Shown one piece after another: positions 37,865 to 47,055 of a stretch of DNA of 64,000 bases; the stretch's first letter is position 1; every line of letters starts with the position of its first letter. A program made the translations under genes and the position numbers. This DNA comes from an uncultured Clostridia bacterium (GTDB lineage: Bacteria > Bacillota > Clostridia > Christensenellales > Pumilibacteraceae), in assembly GCA_947066105.1 (NCBI GenBank), contig CAMSYM010000001.1, positions 124,001 to 188,000 on the forward strand, in the 5' to 3' direction. The notes under the pieces were generated by a model, which worked only from the letters and a program-made list of their open reading frames with translations, did no database searches and was not told where the DNA came from.

Positions 37865-38332
37865 ATGTTCAAAGTAGTAGCAACAAACGTAGTCGTTTCC
37901 AAAGGATACGGCGAAAACCCCGCGCTCAGTTTCTTCAATAACGGAGAGATTGTGCGCTTCCGCATCGGCCACAAGGTCTATGACAGCAAAGCGGAGGATA
38001 ACACCCGCTGGATGAACATGACCGTCAAGGCCTTCAACGGCGTGTGCGAGCGTATCAAGAAGATGAAAATCAAGGAAGGCTCGTACATCAACATTCTCGG
38101 CCATTTGGACGAGGACACCTGGACTGATACCGCAACCAACGAGAAGAAGAGTATGATGGTCGTCATTATCGACGATATCGAATACGCATCTTCGGGAAGC
38201 GGCAACGGTAAGAACAGCGACGAAAAGTCGGACAACGGCAGCAAACCTGCGGAAAAGAAGCAGAAGCCCGAGAGCTCGGAAAACTTCACCGGTTACGAGA
38301 GCTTCGGCGGCAACTCCTTCTTCGACGAGTAA
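37865..38332 (+). CDS. ssb: Single-stranded DNA-binding protein (OB fold)
   Basis: 155 residues, AAAGGAG upstream. The OB-fold part (about 1-105) has RFRIGHKVYDSKAEDNTRWMNMTVKAF, ERIKKMKIKEGSYINILGHLDEDTW and MMVVIIDDIEYA, the strand pattern of SSB with an aromatic strand 2. The Gly/Ser/Lys-rich tail is typical. The final residues GGNSFFDE are acidic but not the canonical DDDIPF tip, suggesting altered partner binding. It would protect ssDNA during plasmid or element replication and transfer. It stands behind a structured leader with terminator and is followed by its own terminator at 38360. Confidence 0.8.
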   Translation: MFKVVATNVVVSKGYGENPALSFFNNGEIVRFRIGHKVYDSKAEDNTRWMNMTVKAFNGVCERIKKMKIKEGSYINILGHLDEDTWTDTATNEKKSMMVVIIDDIEYASSGSGNGKNSDEKSDNGSKPAEKKQKPESSENFTGYESFGGNSFFDE

Positions 38333-38359
38333 AGCTACCAAAACAGTATCAAGCGAATA

Positions 38360-38399
38360 GGCGCACAAGAGTTAGAAATATCTCTTGTGCGCCTTTTTT
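38360..38399 (+). terminator. Terminator of the ssb transcript
   Basis: AGGCGCACAAGAG (about 38359-38371) pairs with CTCTTGTGCGCCT (38382-38394), followed by a T run. A 12-13 bp perfect stem. Confidence 0.85.
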
Positions 38400-38419
38400 G
38401 CGTTTAAGGAGAATTTCAA

Positions 38420-39142
38420 ATGAAGAAAACAAGGTATCAGAAAGTAAAGGACAGTCTCATTATTGTAGGTATCGCAACATTCCTTTTGTATATGTTCCGT
38501 TTATGGGTTCTTTTGATTCCTTCGGTCATCGCCACTGTCGTTCTTGCGGTAGTGCTGGTGCTGATGAAACGACATACTACTCCAGAAGAAAAGAGCGCAC
38601 CTCAAACAGTATCAGAGCAAGAGCCAAAAGAGGCAGACGTCATGAGCCTCGCTTATTCCGTAATACTCAAACGGATTAACGCGCTTGTGGCTGAATTCTC
38701 TCAGGATGCAAAATGGGTTTGGAAAGAACCCAATGCAAAACAACGTATCGCAGACGGTGAGGATGTGTCTATCATTCTCAACAAGGCAGGCGGTTACAAA
38801 GAAGCAAAAGTCATCATTAAAAATCTTTGCGTAACCGGACTTGAATTCGCAGTAGTCAAAGAAGCTCCTAAAACCGAAACGGTTCAATCGGAAGTAACGG
38901 AAGAACCGCAGGAAAGAGTAGAGAACTACGAACTTGCGGCATTCGAATGGGTGGAGGGACACATACTCGACCTTAATAATCGCTGCAATGATGAAATCGG
39001 TCTGGGGCATAGCGAGCTTGTTCTTTCGGCAGACGAACTGCCTGTAAAGGACAGTTGGTTGGACGTCTGCAACGAGCTTAAAAAGCAAGGACTTAAAAAA
39101 CTCGAACTGGTTCCTCAAGGGATCAAAATAATTTTAACTTAA
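38420..39142 (+). CDS. Membrane-anchored protein of unknown function
   Basis: 240 residues. A basic N-terminus (MKKTRYQKVKD) and two close hydrophobic segments (about 12-30 and 32-49) form a membrane hairpin. It is followed by a charged linker (TTPEEKSAPQTVSEQEPKE) and two soluble alpha/beta segments that end LVLSADELPVKDSWLDVCNELKKQGLKKLEL and a C-terminal beta strand. No family recognised. It precedes the MoxR/vWA pair by 15 bases and may anchor that machinery to the membrane (inference from position). Confidence 0.55.
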   Translation: MKKTRYQKVKDSLIIVGIATFLLYMFRLWVLLIPSVIATVVLAVVLVLMKRHTTPEEKSAPQTVSEQEPKEADVMSLAYSVILKRINALVAEFSQDAKWVWKEPNAKQRIADGEDVSIILNKAGGYKEAKVIIKNLCVTGLEFAVVKEAPKTETVQSEVTEEPQERVENYELAAFEWVEGHILDLNNRCNDEIGLGHSELVLSADELPVKDSWLDVCNELKKQGLKKLELVPQGIKIILT

Positions 39143-39157
39143 AGGAAGGACAAAACA

Positions 39158-41032
39158 ATGAGCAGTTATCTCAATAATATTTTCAATTTCGGACGTTCGC
39201 TTCCGGCTCCCTTTGACTCGTTGCCCAATAAAAAGGTGGCGGTTGCATCGAAGTATAGCGGCGGCGGAACACAAGCCACGTTAGTCGGCTCGGTATTAAA
39301 GGCGCTCAATGCCGTATGCGCGTGCTTGAACGGAAGCAGTGAGGGCGCAGTCGGAAAAATCGATCACAGAAGTGTGGCAGAGTACAAATCATCCAACAGC
39401 GCAACGGAGTACCACATCGTAGTATACGATAGTACGAACGGCAATTTAACCGGCAGCGTTTACGATAGTAATACCGAAAACGTAGAGGTATATATCGCCA
39501 ATTCCAAGGCAAGGGATGGTGCCGCCTTGTTTATGGCTATGTTTCCCAAGCTGATGGAAGACAGCGAGTTTGAAGAATACTTCGGCAAGTACCACGATGC
39601 ATACGATTCCGGTTTTACGGATATGGCGCAAGCCACCGAGTATGCAGGATACCTGTGCGACAATGTCTATCGTAGAATCAAGGACGAAACCAGCCCCGCA
39701 AACGTCAAAGTTAATCTCGATGCGGCGGGCAATCTTATGCGTATCACTCATACCCAATTGGATTCGGGCGCTTATACGCCTAAAGAGGTCGTGGCAGGTG
39801 AGTTTACCATATTCGCAAAGCTCGGTAAACCGAAAACGGTAGGGAAAGCCAAGAAGGTTATAGAACAATCGGACTTCGTGGGTAAATTCCCGCTGGGACC
39901 CAGAAAGCTCAATGCGCAGGAATGCTTGCTTGTGCCGAAACTTCCCAATTGGTACATTGTGCCTGAAGAAGTTTTGGATATTTGTAAGCATGCGCAGGGT
40001 ACGACCGGAAAGCCTATGCAGATGCGAAACTTTTTACTTCGCGGTCCGGCGGGTACCGGTAAAACCATGGGTGCAAAAGCGATTGCCGCAGGCTTGGGTT
40101 TACCTTATATGAAGTACACCTGTTCAGCAGGCACCGAAATCTACGACTTCATAGGACAGATTTTTCCCGATTCCGAAAACGCATTGGGAAATTCCGAGTT
40201 GGATATGGAGCGCGAGCAGCTCAAAAAGATGGGTGGCATTACCTATGCTAACGTTTCAAAGCTGATGGGTCTTCCCGATTTGGAGGATATGGATTACGAT
40301 CCCGCCAGTGTTTATCAGATGCTGACGGGGGTTGAAAATCTTTCCGCCACTTCGCAGGATTGTATGTCGGTCGTAATGGAACGGGTAACAGAGAAGGTGA
40401 AAGCGCTTTCAAAACGAAATGAGTCAGACGGTAGCAAGGGGCAGAGCTTCAGCTACATTGAAACGGACTTCATTAAAGCATTAAAGTACGGCTATGTTGT
40501 AGAGATACAGGAACCCACGACGATTATGCAGCCGGGCGTATTGGTAGGACTCAACTCGCTTTTGGAGCAGGATGGCAGTATCACGTTGCCTACCGGCGAA
40601 ATAATCGAGCGCCATCCGGACGCGGTTGTTATCGTTACGACCAACGTAACGTACGAAGGTTGTCGCGGAATGAATCAGTCTATCATCGACAGAATGAGTT
40701 TATTGCGGGATATCGACATGCCTTCGCCCGAGATTATGGCGGAACGTGCTATGAGCGTAACGGGTGAAACTGACGAATATAAAGTCTCGCAAATGGTTCA
40801 GGTAATCAATGATATGGCAGACTATTGCCGCAAAAACAGTATCGCAGACGGAAACGTCGGAATGCGTGGGCTTATAGACTGGATCTTAAGCTCGAATATA
40901 ACGGGCGATATATACAGCTCGGCGCTTTATACCGTAATCAGTAAGGCAACAGCCGACGAAGCGGATAGAGAGGCACTGGTGGCATCTGTATTGGAACCCA
41001 TATTTGCACCGAAACGCCGTAAGGCAAGTTAA
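39158..41032 (+). CDS. MoxR/CbbQ-like AAA+ ATPase
   Basis: 624 residues. The N-terminal about 260 residues are a domain of unknown type (beta-rich, with KVAVASKYSGGGTQATLVGSVLKAL). The AAA+ core has Walker A GPAGTGKT (296-303), TCSAGTEIYDFIGQIFPD, a conserved insertion, then EPTTIMQPGVLVGLNSLLEQDGSITLPTGE and the sensor 1 segment VVIVTTNVTYEGCRGMNQSIIDR. The sequence GEII-RHP-A-VIVTTN is typical of MoxR-type ATPases that work with vWA proteins. The next gene encodes such a partner 27 bases later. Such pairs remodel or load metal cofactors into client proteins. On mobile elements their client is unknown. Confidence 0.8.
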   Translation: MSSYLNNIFNFGRSLPAPFDSLPNKKVAVASKYSGGGTQATLVGSVLKALNAVCACLNGSSEGAVGKIDHRSVAEYKSSNSATEYHIVVYDSTNGNLTGSVYDSNTENVEVYIANSKARDGAALFMAMFPKLMEDSEFEEYFGKYHDAYDSGFTDMAQATEYAGYLCDNVYRRIKDETSPANVKVNLDAAGNLMRITHTQLDSGAYTPKEVVAGEFTIFAKLGKPKTVGKAKKVIEQSDFVGKFPLGPRKLNAQECLLVPKLPNWYIVPEEVLDICKHAQGTTGKPMQMRNFLLRGPAGTGKTMGAKAIAAGLGLPYMKYTCSAGTEIYDFIGQIFPDSENALGNSELDMEREQLKKMGGITYANVSKLMGLPDLEDMDYDPASVYQMLTGVENLSATSQDCMSVVMERVTEKVKALSKRNESDGSKGQSFSYIETDFIKALKYGYVVEIQEPTTIMQPGVLVGLNSLLEQDGSITLPTGEIIERHPDAVVIVTTNVTYEGCRGMNQSIIDRMSLLRDIDMPSPEIMAERAMSVTGETDEYKVSQMVQVINDMADYCRKNSIADGNVGMRGLIDWILSSNITGDIYSSALYTVISKATADEADREALVASVLEPIFAPKRRKAS

Positions 41033-41059
41033 AATCTTAAAAGGAGGTTATGACCCTCA

Positions 41060-43420
41060 ATGGCAAGGGTGAATCACAAATTAGTTAGGCAGCGTCTAAA
41101 TGAAAAACGCAGCAAAATATCCAACCGTCAATTCTTCACGTCGCGTGTATTAGCAGGCCACTACGAAGACATTGCGGCAGCGCAGACACGTCGGTATCAC
41201 TATAACCGGCGTGTCCGTGTTCAACTCTTTTGGCAACCGAAAAGCAGTGAAGTTGCTATGACCAACAACATGGTTATCAATATCAACGCCGGCAACAAAA
41301 TAGTTACGGACGTAAAGGGCAGAGTCGAGCAATACAACATCGTTACAGGGTTATTTGCGCACGAGCTCGGACACGTTCTATATACCGATTTTTTGGCAGC
41401 GCAAACGTACAGCAAGTATTTCTTGGACAATCGTTGGTATCCGTATCCGCCTGTATATCTTATAGGCAAGGACGCATTAAACGAGAGCGATTTATGGGAA
41501 TATGTCAAGGCAGATGAACGTAATCGCAAAGCGGTTTTGAAGCTTTTGCATACGATAGAAAACATCTTGGAAGACGGCTATATAGAAAACAGAATGATGG
41601 CTGAATTCCCGGGTGTTCTCGCATACGGCCTTGAATGCGTGCGTAAGGAGCATTTCGCCAAGATCGATACAGTTACCGACATGAAAGAAAAGGAAGCCGA
41701 TGGACAAGCTCATGTCTTTACAAGTCTAATGCAGGTACTGCTTTCTTACGCAAAGTTCGGTGAAATCAAATACGGCGATGAACCGTTCTCGGATATTCGC
41801 ATAAAAACGATTTTCGACTTGCTTCCCGAAATAGACACTGCCGTAGCAAGCAAATCTATCAAGGATAGGATGAACGTTTCCAATTTGTTTCTCATTCGCT
41901 GCTGGGAGTACGCCAAGGAGTATTGCGAGCTTTGTAAAGCGGCGCAAGAAGCAGCCAAAGATTGCGGTATCGAAGAAGAAATCGAATCGGTAGTTGCGGG
42001 TGCGCTAAACGGCAGTATGTCCGGTTTAAGCAATGAAGGCGAAGGTAACAGTATTCCCGTAAGCGGTGACAGCGGTAAGAGCAATGCTAAAACCGAGTCG
42101 AACCGCCAAAAGACCAGAGCTATTGCGGCAAGCGCAAAGCAGGACGAAGCCGAGAACGAAGAAAAAACTGACGAAGCCGAAGGACAGGGCGAATCCGAAA
42201 AACAACCCGAAGATGAAAATGAGTCTGAGGGAAAACAAAGCGGCAGCGAAGACCAAACGGATGAAAATCAGGATGACGGTGAAGCTCAATCGCAAGATGA
42301 CACGGACGAATCGCAGGACGGACTTCTTGCTCAAACGCTTAAACAAGGTAAGCAGGAAGTTCAAAGCGAAGAGCTCGGTAGAATGGCTTTGGAGCAGACC
42401 GATTCGGTTTACGAACCGAACTGTGAAGGTGAGATCGAATACGATGACGATTATCAGAGAGAAAACTACGACAGATCCGCATCGGATATCGACAGACTGA
42501 TTGAAAGTATGGCTGAGAAATCCGCTTGCGAAGAGTTGGAGAACGAGCGTCTTTCCGAGTTGAACGAGATGGCACAGAGCATATCCTACGGTGATATCCA
42601 TAGGGGTGTGCGCAAGAAAGTGCATCGTATTACTACGGTAGATGAAGAGCTTGTAGAATACTACAACGCAGTTTCGGCGCCGCTTATCGCTATTTCTAAG
42701 CAACTGCAAAAAAATCTATTAAGACAGTTAAAGGATATGCGGCTCGGCGGAAAACTTACCGGGCTCATGATGGGCAGGCGATTGGATTCACATTCGCTAC
42801 ACCGTAACGATGGGAAGGTGTTTTACAAGAACAATCTTCCGCAGGATGTTCCGCAGCTTGCAGTGGGGTTGCTACTTGACGAATCGGGTTCTATGAGCTC
42901 GGCGGACAGAGCAACCTACGCGAGAGCAGCGGCAATCATTCTGTATGATTTTTGCCAAAGTCTGGATATCCCAGTTACAGTTTACGGACACACGACGAGC
43001 TATGATTCGCAGTACAATTCCACAGTCGATTTGTATTCCTATGCCGAGTTCGACTCTATCGACAAGAATGATAAGTATCGGCTTATGGATATATCGGCAA
43101 GGGGCAGCAACCGCGATGGCGCAGCGTTAAGGTTCGTCGCTGAAAAGCTTGTAGCTCGTTCCGAAACAGTTAAAATTCTCATCTTGGTATCCGACGGTCA
43201 ACCCGCCGATTTTGGTTATGACGGTACTGCCGCCGAGGAAGATCTAAGAGGTATCAAGCAAGAGTATCAGCGCAAAGGTATTACGTTTGTTGCAGCCGCA
43301 ATCGGCAGCGATAAGGTAAATATCGAGAGGATTTACGGTGATTCTTTTTTGGATATTACCGATCTCAATCAATTGCCCGTAAAGTTGACTGCTGTCGTTA
43401 AGCGTCACATACGGACATAG
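41060..43420 (+). CDS. vWA-domain protein with HELGH metallopeptidase-like motif
   Basis: 786 residues, GGAGG upstream. The N-terminal domain contains FAHELGHVLYTDFLAA (HELGH, 101-105), an HExxH zinc-site pattern followed by a possible third ligand. A highly acidic, Gln/Glu/Asp-rich linker spans about 340-470. The C-terminal vWA domain has the MIDAS motif DESGSMS (Asp607), SARGSNRDGAALRF and ILVSDGQPAD. This CobT-like pairing with the MoxR ATPase next door suggests ATP-driven client remodelling. The HELGH motif raises the possibility that it is itself a protease. It is followed by a perfect 12-bp inverted repeat. Confidence 0.8.
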   Translation: MARVNHKLVRQRLNEKRSKISNRQFFTSRVLAGHYEDIAAAQTRRYHYNRRVRVQLFWQPKSSEVAMTNNMVININAGNKIVTDVKGRVEQYNIVTGLFAHELGHVLYTDFLAAQTYSKYFLDNRWYPYPPVYLIGKDALNESDLWEYVKADERNRKAVLKLLHTIENILEDGYIENRMMAEFPGVLAYGLECVRKEHFAKIDTVTDMKEKEADGQAHVFTSLMQVLLSYAKFGEIKYGDEPFSDIRIKTIFDLLPEIDTAVASKSIKDRMNVSNLFLIRCWEYAKEYCELCKAAQEAAKDCGIEEEIESVVAGALNGSMSGLSNEGEGNSIPVSGDSGKSNAKTESNRQKTRAIAASAKQDEAENEEKTDEAEGQGESEKQPEDENESEGKQSGSEDQTDENQDDGEAQSQDDTDESQDGLLAQTLKQGKQEVQSEELGRMALEQTDSVYEPNCEGEIEYDDDYQRENYDRSASDIDRLIESMAEKSACEELENERLSELNEMAQSISYGDIHRGVRKKVHRITTVDEELVEYYNAVSAPLIAISKQLQKNLLRQLKDMRLGGKLTGLMMGRRLDSHSLHRNDGKVFYKNNLPQDVPQLAVGLLLDESGSMSSADRATYARAAAIILYDFCQSLDIPVTVYGHTTSYDSQYNSTVDLYSYAEFDSIDKNDKYRLMDISARGSNRDGAALRFVAEKLVARSETVKILILVSDGQPADFGYDGTAAEEDLRGIKQEYQRKGITFVAAAIGSDKVNIERIYGDSFLDITDLNQLPVKLTAVVKRHIRT

Positions 43421-43428
43421 CATAAATA

Positions 43429-43460
43429 AGGCGGACAGTAAATTTTAATACTGTCCGCCT
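43429..43460 (+). promoter_or_regulatory. Intercistronic hairpin
   Basis: AGGCGGACAGTA (43429-43440) and TACTGTCCGCCT (43449-43460) form a perfect 12-bp inverted repeat. It is not followed by a T tract. Confidence 0.65.
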
Positions 43461-43495
43461 AATTACTATAAAAGAAAAACATAAAGGAGAAGTGT

Positions 43496-44626
43496 ATGCA
43501 CTTTATAACAACAGTAATAGTTCATCTTCCGCAAATATCGGAAGATGCTAAAACAGACAAAGAGGTCTTCGAATATATAGAAAGCCTCAAAGAACAACTT
43601 AAATGTGCGTCGGGAATAGGTTCTAATATCAGTCTTGAATGTCATATCAGAGAGCTTGGGAATTATACAAGCGCATTTGGACGTGCGGTAGTAGAGGCCG
43701 TGGGGGATTGTTTGGAACCTTATAGCGAGAACACCAAAGATCCGAAATATCTCGAATTCGAAGATATGACAGATGAGATTACCAAAACGTATAATTCCCG
43801 GACCGAGGATTATGTCCGAATGCCCAATGGTAACCTTGTCAGCACTTATGACTATGAATTCAGTAATAAGTTCGCTGTTAAGGATGGATTGGTCTACGAA
43901 AAAGATCGGGGACCATTGAAATCTCTTAAACGCACTAAACGCGCAAAGAAAATCAAATTCCTAAAGGACTTTCCGCTTTCTAAAGTATATAAAACATATG
44001 CAGAATTTGCTGAAAAATATTATGCGGCAGATTACAACAAAGAAACGCAGAGCTACGGGAGATACTTTACATTCAATTCTTTTTGGGATTGGTATCGTAT
44101 AGGTGGGCGTTGGCCGAAGACCTTTCTAGTGAAAGAGGATTGTGCCGAGTTCACCATAGGGAACATCGACAATGAAGAAGTACTTAAAGATGCCCCTGCA
44201 GGCTACAAGTGGACAAGCGCTGCTCGTAAGCGAGATATATGTTGGGATGCGATTGTATCTTACCGTAGACAAAAAGCGATAGAACTTTACACCAATTGCA
44301 AAGAATATTTTGCAAAAAACGAAGTACCCGGTGGTAGTGGGCTTCGCATCCAGGGGGATGGAGTTTATTCTTACATGAATGGCGCATATCTCAATGGCGA
44401 AACGCTGGAAGAGAATTTAAAGCGACGCGGGTATGTGGACGATACCAGTTATCTTACGATTCCATATTTCTATGTGGATTCGAATGCCGATGGCTGGTAC
44501 TCAGAAGACTGTGCTCCCTTGGAAGAAGGGCAAAATGCAGCACTCGGTTGGTTAAAGCAACTTAGAGAACTCTATGCGGATTTAGAAGACGATGCGGTAC
44601 TCGTATCGGTCGATGCCCATAGCTGA
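43496..44626 (+). CDS. Phage/ICE-type protein of unknown function
   Basis: 376 residues, AAAGGAG upstream. The protein contains a central aromatic-rich segment (YFTFNSFWDWYRIGGRWPKTFLV) that I recall from uncharacterised phage proteins. The N-terminus MHFITTVIVHLPQI and C-terminus DAVLVSVDAHS resemble those of the next gene product (MHYLHKILVNVAEL and WALVMFDYHN), suggesting a divergent duplication. No catalytic motif. Cytoplasmic. Confidence 0.6.
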   Translation: MHFITTVIVHLPQISEDAKTDKEVFEYIESLKEQLKCASGIGSNISLECHIRELGNYTSAFGRAVVEAVGDCLEPYSENTKDPKYLEFEDMTDEITKTYNSRTEDYVRMPNGNLVSTYDYEFSNKFAVKDGLVYEKDRGPLKSLKRTKRAKKIKFLKDFPLSKVYKTYAEFAEKYYAADYNKETQSYGRYFTFNSFWDWYRIGGRWPKTFLVKEDCAEFTIGNIDNEEVLKDAPAGYKWTSAARKRDICWDAIVSYRRQKAIELYTNCKEYFAKNEVPGGSGLRIQGDGVYSYMNGAYLNGETLEENLKRRGYVDDTSYLTIPYFYVDSNADGWYSEDCAPLEEGQNAALGWLKQLRELYADLEDDAVLVSVDAHS

Positions 44627-44635
44627 GGAGGCAAT

Positions 44636-45184
44636 ATGCATTACTTACATAAGATTTTAGTAAACGTTGCCGAACTCAAAGAACAGGAAGGACACAAGCC
44701 GAGTAAAGAGGATGTCAGATACTTCGCCGAGTCAAGCACAGAGGATTATTACATGCGCGCCTTCGATTGGCGCGAAACCGATTCTGCAGGCCGTTGGAAA
44801 GATGAATATCCTAAGCAAGTCTATTTTGCGAAAGATAATATCGGATGGTTTTTGCAAGAATTGGAGCGTGTGCTTGCTTCCCAAAAACATGAAATCGATT
44901 GCTGCTTAAAAGAAATCAGCAAGTATGGTGAAACGGATTTGAACAAAATCGCAAACGGACTTTGGAATATAACGGATATGTTTGATAAGACAAAGCCCGG
45001 ATACAACGATTTTACAGCGTACTATTTAAGCAAACTGGGTAAATTGTTGCACGGTGAGTATATCAGCGATTCAATGTTCTTTAATGCATCGGCTTGTACC
45101 GCACGGTTGTATCAAAACGACATCGAACAAATAAAAGCAGCACCTCAAGATTGGGCGCTTGTAATGTTCGATTATCATAACTGA
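44636..45184 (+). CDS. Shorter paralogue-like protein of unknown function
   Basis: 182 residues, GGAGG upstream. Both ends resemble the preceding 376-residue protein, but the middle, including the FWDWYRIGGRW segment, is missing or replaced by a helical part (IGWFLQELERVLASQKHEIDCCLKEISKYG). It is 9 bases from its neighbour. Probably an internal-deletion relative of the same family. Function unknown. Confidence 0.55.
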   Translation: MHYLHKILVNVAELKEQEGHKPSKEDVRYFAESSTEDYYMRAFDWRETDSAGRWKDEYPKQVYFAKDNIGWFLQELERVLASQKHEIDCCLKEISKYGETDLNKIANGLWNITDMFDKTKPGYNDFTAYYLSKLGKLLHGEYISDSMFFNASACTARLYQNDIEQIKAAPQDWALVMFDYHN

Positions 45185-45189
45185 CTTGA

Positions 45190-45210
45190 GGGCGGATTTT
45201 TATTCCGCCC
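45190..45210 (+). promoter_or_regulatory. Intercistronic hairpin
   Basis: GGGCGGA (45190-45196) and TCCGCCC (45204-45210). The sequence after it (TTACTATTATAAAAA) resembles that after the 43429 hairpin (TAATTACTATAAAAG), so the two leaders look related. Confidence 0.55.
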
Positions 45211-45244
45211 TTACTATTATAAAAATTTCACGGAGGATTAAAAA

Positions 45245-45919
45245 ATGCCAAATTGGTGTTCAACTTGCATCGTTTTCTATTCCGAAAATAAAGAACAGCT
45301 TGCCGCTTTTCATAAGCGCATGAAGGAAATTTACGAAGGCGATGCTACACAGGAAAACAGTTTCGGAAAAGGGTGGTTGGGAGATTTTGCCAACACTTTT
45401 TATCCGGAAATAGGCGCACTTAACATAGAGTGCAGAGGCTCTACCGATTATATACCGGAGATAGAGCATAAGGGGAATATAGATTGTTTCAGAATCTTGA
45501 CCATGACTGCTTGGACGGCAAAAATCGGTTTGTTCTACAAAATAACGCAAGACTTTTATCCCGACATTAAGATCGCATACGTTTCGGAAGAAGGCGGTTG
45601 CGAGTATTACTGTAAATGGGATGACGAAGGCTTGTTCTTCAAGGAAGATTATTATGTCGATGCTTGCTATCCCAATAAAGACGGGGAGGAAGAGTATATC
45701 GAAGAGCATGAGTTTTCTTCGATGGAGCAGGTATGGAAATGGCTGGATGAAACTATGCCCTTTAAAGTAAGACATTTCAGAGAAGAAGGCAAGCAGGAAA
45801 GAACGTGGCGCAATGCCATGACAAAGTATGTCGGCGAAGAGTCCGATGGCGACTATTTTTGCGTGATAGCTAAATATTACGAAATGCCGCCTTGGGAGTT
45901 TTCGTTCAAGTTTCAATAA
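45245..45919 (+). CDS. Api92/DUF1281-like protein with ferredoxin-like domain
   Basis: 224 residues, GGAGG upstream. It begins MPNWCSTCIVFYSENKEQLAAFHKRM, the MPNWCxN start that marks Api92/DUF1281-like phage proteins with a ferredoxin-like fold. A middle with DCFRILTMTAWTAKIGLFYKIT and an acidic WDDEGLFFKEDYY segment follows. The family occurs on phages, plasmids and ICEs without known function. Its N-terminal ferredoxin-like fold does not bind iron. No signal or membrane segment. Confidence 0.75.
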   Translation: MPNWCSTCIVFYSENKEQLAAFHKRMKEIYEGDATQENSFGKGWLGDFANTFYPEIGALNIECRGSTDYIPEIEHKGNIDCFRILTMTAWTAKIGLFYKITQDFYPDIKIAYVSEEGGCEYYCKWDDEGLFFKEDYYVDACYPNKDGEEEYIEEHEFSSMEQVWKWLDETMPFKVRHFREEGKQERTWRNAMTKYVGEESDGDYFCVIAKYYEMPPWEFSFKFQ

Positions 45920-45939
45920 AAACACAGGAGAAATAAAAT

Positions 45940-46620
45940 ATGATACTTAACAAAGAAGGTGATGTCTTTGAATATGAGGGCATCAAGTACACAGTCGGCG
46001 AGTTTATCTACGCCAACAAGAACAGTGACTACGAAGGGCTGTTCGGCGTCATAAAGGAAATCAGGGACGGCGATGATAAAGACACGGAGAATGAAACTCC
46101 GGATATCTATTGCGCTTTTGAAAATCCCGTAATCCCTTATGACGTCGAGAGAATCGAAAAGCACTTTTCCAAGCTTTATGGCGAAGAAAAGAAGCTCGAC
46201 GACATCGCCCTTGACGAAGTCATAATGGCTCCCGAACATATCTCGGTTGTACACGCCTGTCAAACTCAAACGGATGCGAAAAAAGTATTTCTTTTGCTTG
46301 AAGACTGGGCAACGGATGATGACGAAGGTATAAACATAGAAGCTTATGCCACGTCTGAAGAAGCGTTGCTCAATTTAAGGTTAAAAGTACGTGAGGAGTA
46401 TGAAAGCGGACTTGTAGCAATGTGGCTTAATAACGAAGCTACGGAAGACAGTGAGGAAAGTGACGACGAAGAGAGCGGAGATGAGGCGGATGAAGAGGAC
46501 GGTAAACTCGTTATCGAGTCTTACGCAGATTCCTTCGAAGCCTATGTCGGCGGTTTCTATAGCAGCAGTCATTATTCCGTATCTGTTCAAGAAAAGCGTG
46601 TTATAGGCGGTGGCTTATGA
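45940..46620 (+). CDS. Acidic protein of unknown function
   Basis: 226 residues, AGGAG upstream. The N-terminal beta-rich part (GDVFEYEGIKYTVGEFIYANKNSDYEGLFGVIKEI) is followed by a helical middle, an acidic low-complexity stretch (TEDSEESDDEESGDEADEEDG) and a beta C-terminus (SHYSVSVQEKRVI). The start resembles conserved ICE proteins I have seen only as hypotheticals. It overlaps the next gene by four bases (ATGA). Confidence 0.55.
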   Translation: MILNKEGDVFEYEGIKYTVGEFIYANKNSDYEGLFGVIKEIRDGDDKDTENETPDIYCAFENPVIPYDVERIEKHFSKLYGEEKKLDDIALDEVIMAPEHISVVHACQTQTDAKKVFLLLEDWATDDDEGINIEAYATSEEALLNLRLKVREEYESGLVAMWLNNEATEDSEESDDEESGDEADEEDGKLVIESYADSFEAYVGGFYSSSHYSVSVQEKRVIGGGL

Positions 46621-47054
46621 GCTTCCAAACATGGCATACATACGGTTACGGAATTTGTGTCTCGGACATCGTTTGCGAATCGGTAGAAAAATTAAACGCT
46701 CTCTTTCATAGGGCACCTGGGCTTGAAAAAGCAGTCAACGATTGGTTGAAAGATTGCGATATAGAAAAGCCTACTTGGGACGACTATATGGAATACGACG
46801 AGGATTTTAATCTCGGTCTTGCAACATTTCTGAAAGAAGTTATTCTGGAGTGCGAGGGCATAGAGCTAACGGCTTGTAACGATTTCGATGATAAGCTGTA
46901 CTTGCTTTATGAACCAACATATCCTTGGTACTTACCGAAAGATCAGGTATCTTTAACCGAGGAACGAATCAAAGAAATTATCTTAAAATATGTTCCGATT
47001 CTTACGGAGCAACAAATCGAAGTAGGGTATTACGAACCCGAGAATGGAGGTTAA
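46617..47054 (+). CDS. Conserved element protein of unknown function
   Basis: 145 residues from MSFQTWHTYGYGICVSDI, coupled to the previous gene by overlap. The C-terminal half has LYLLYEPTYPWYLP and ends in a helix and GYYEPENGG. Tryptophan- and tyrosine-rich. No family name or function known to me. Neighbours before and after are of the same kind, small acidic cytosolic proteins in one translationally coupled string. Confidence 0.55.
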   Translation: MSFQTWHTYGYGICVSDIVCESVEKLNALFHRAPGLEKAVNDWLKDCDIEKPTWDDYMEYDEDFNLGLATFLKEVILECEGIELTACNDFDDKLYLLYEPTYPWYLPKDQVSLTEERIKEIILKYVPILTEQQIEVGYYEPENGG

Positions 47055-47055
47055 A

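Noticed and set aside
37751-38368. 205-residue minus-strand frame opposite ssb
   Set aside because: The plus strand encodes a clear OB-fold SSB with ribosome binding site and terminator; the reverse frame is low-complexity Val/Leu/Arg.
42026-42709. Minus-strand frame with many hydrophobic residues that could pass for a membrane protein
   Set aside because: It is the reverse of the acidic, Glu/Lys-rich linker of the vWA protein.
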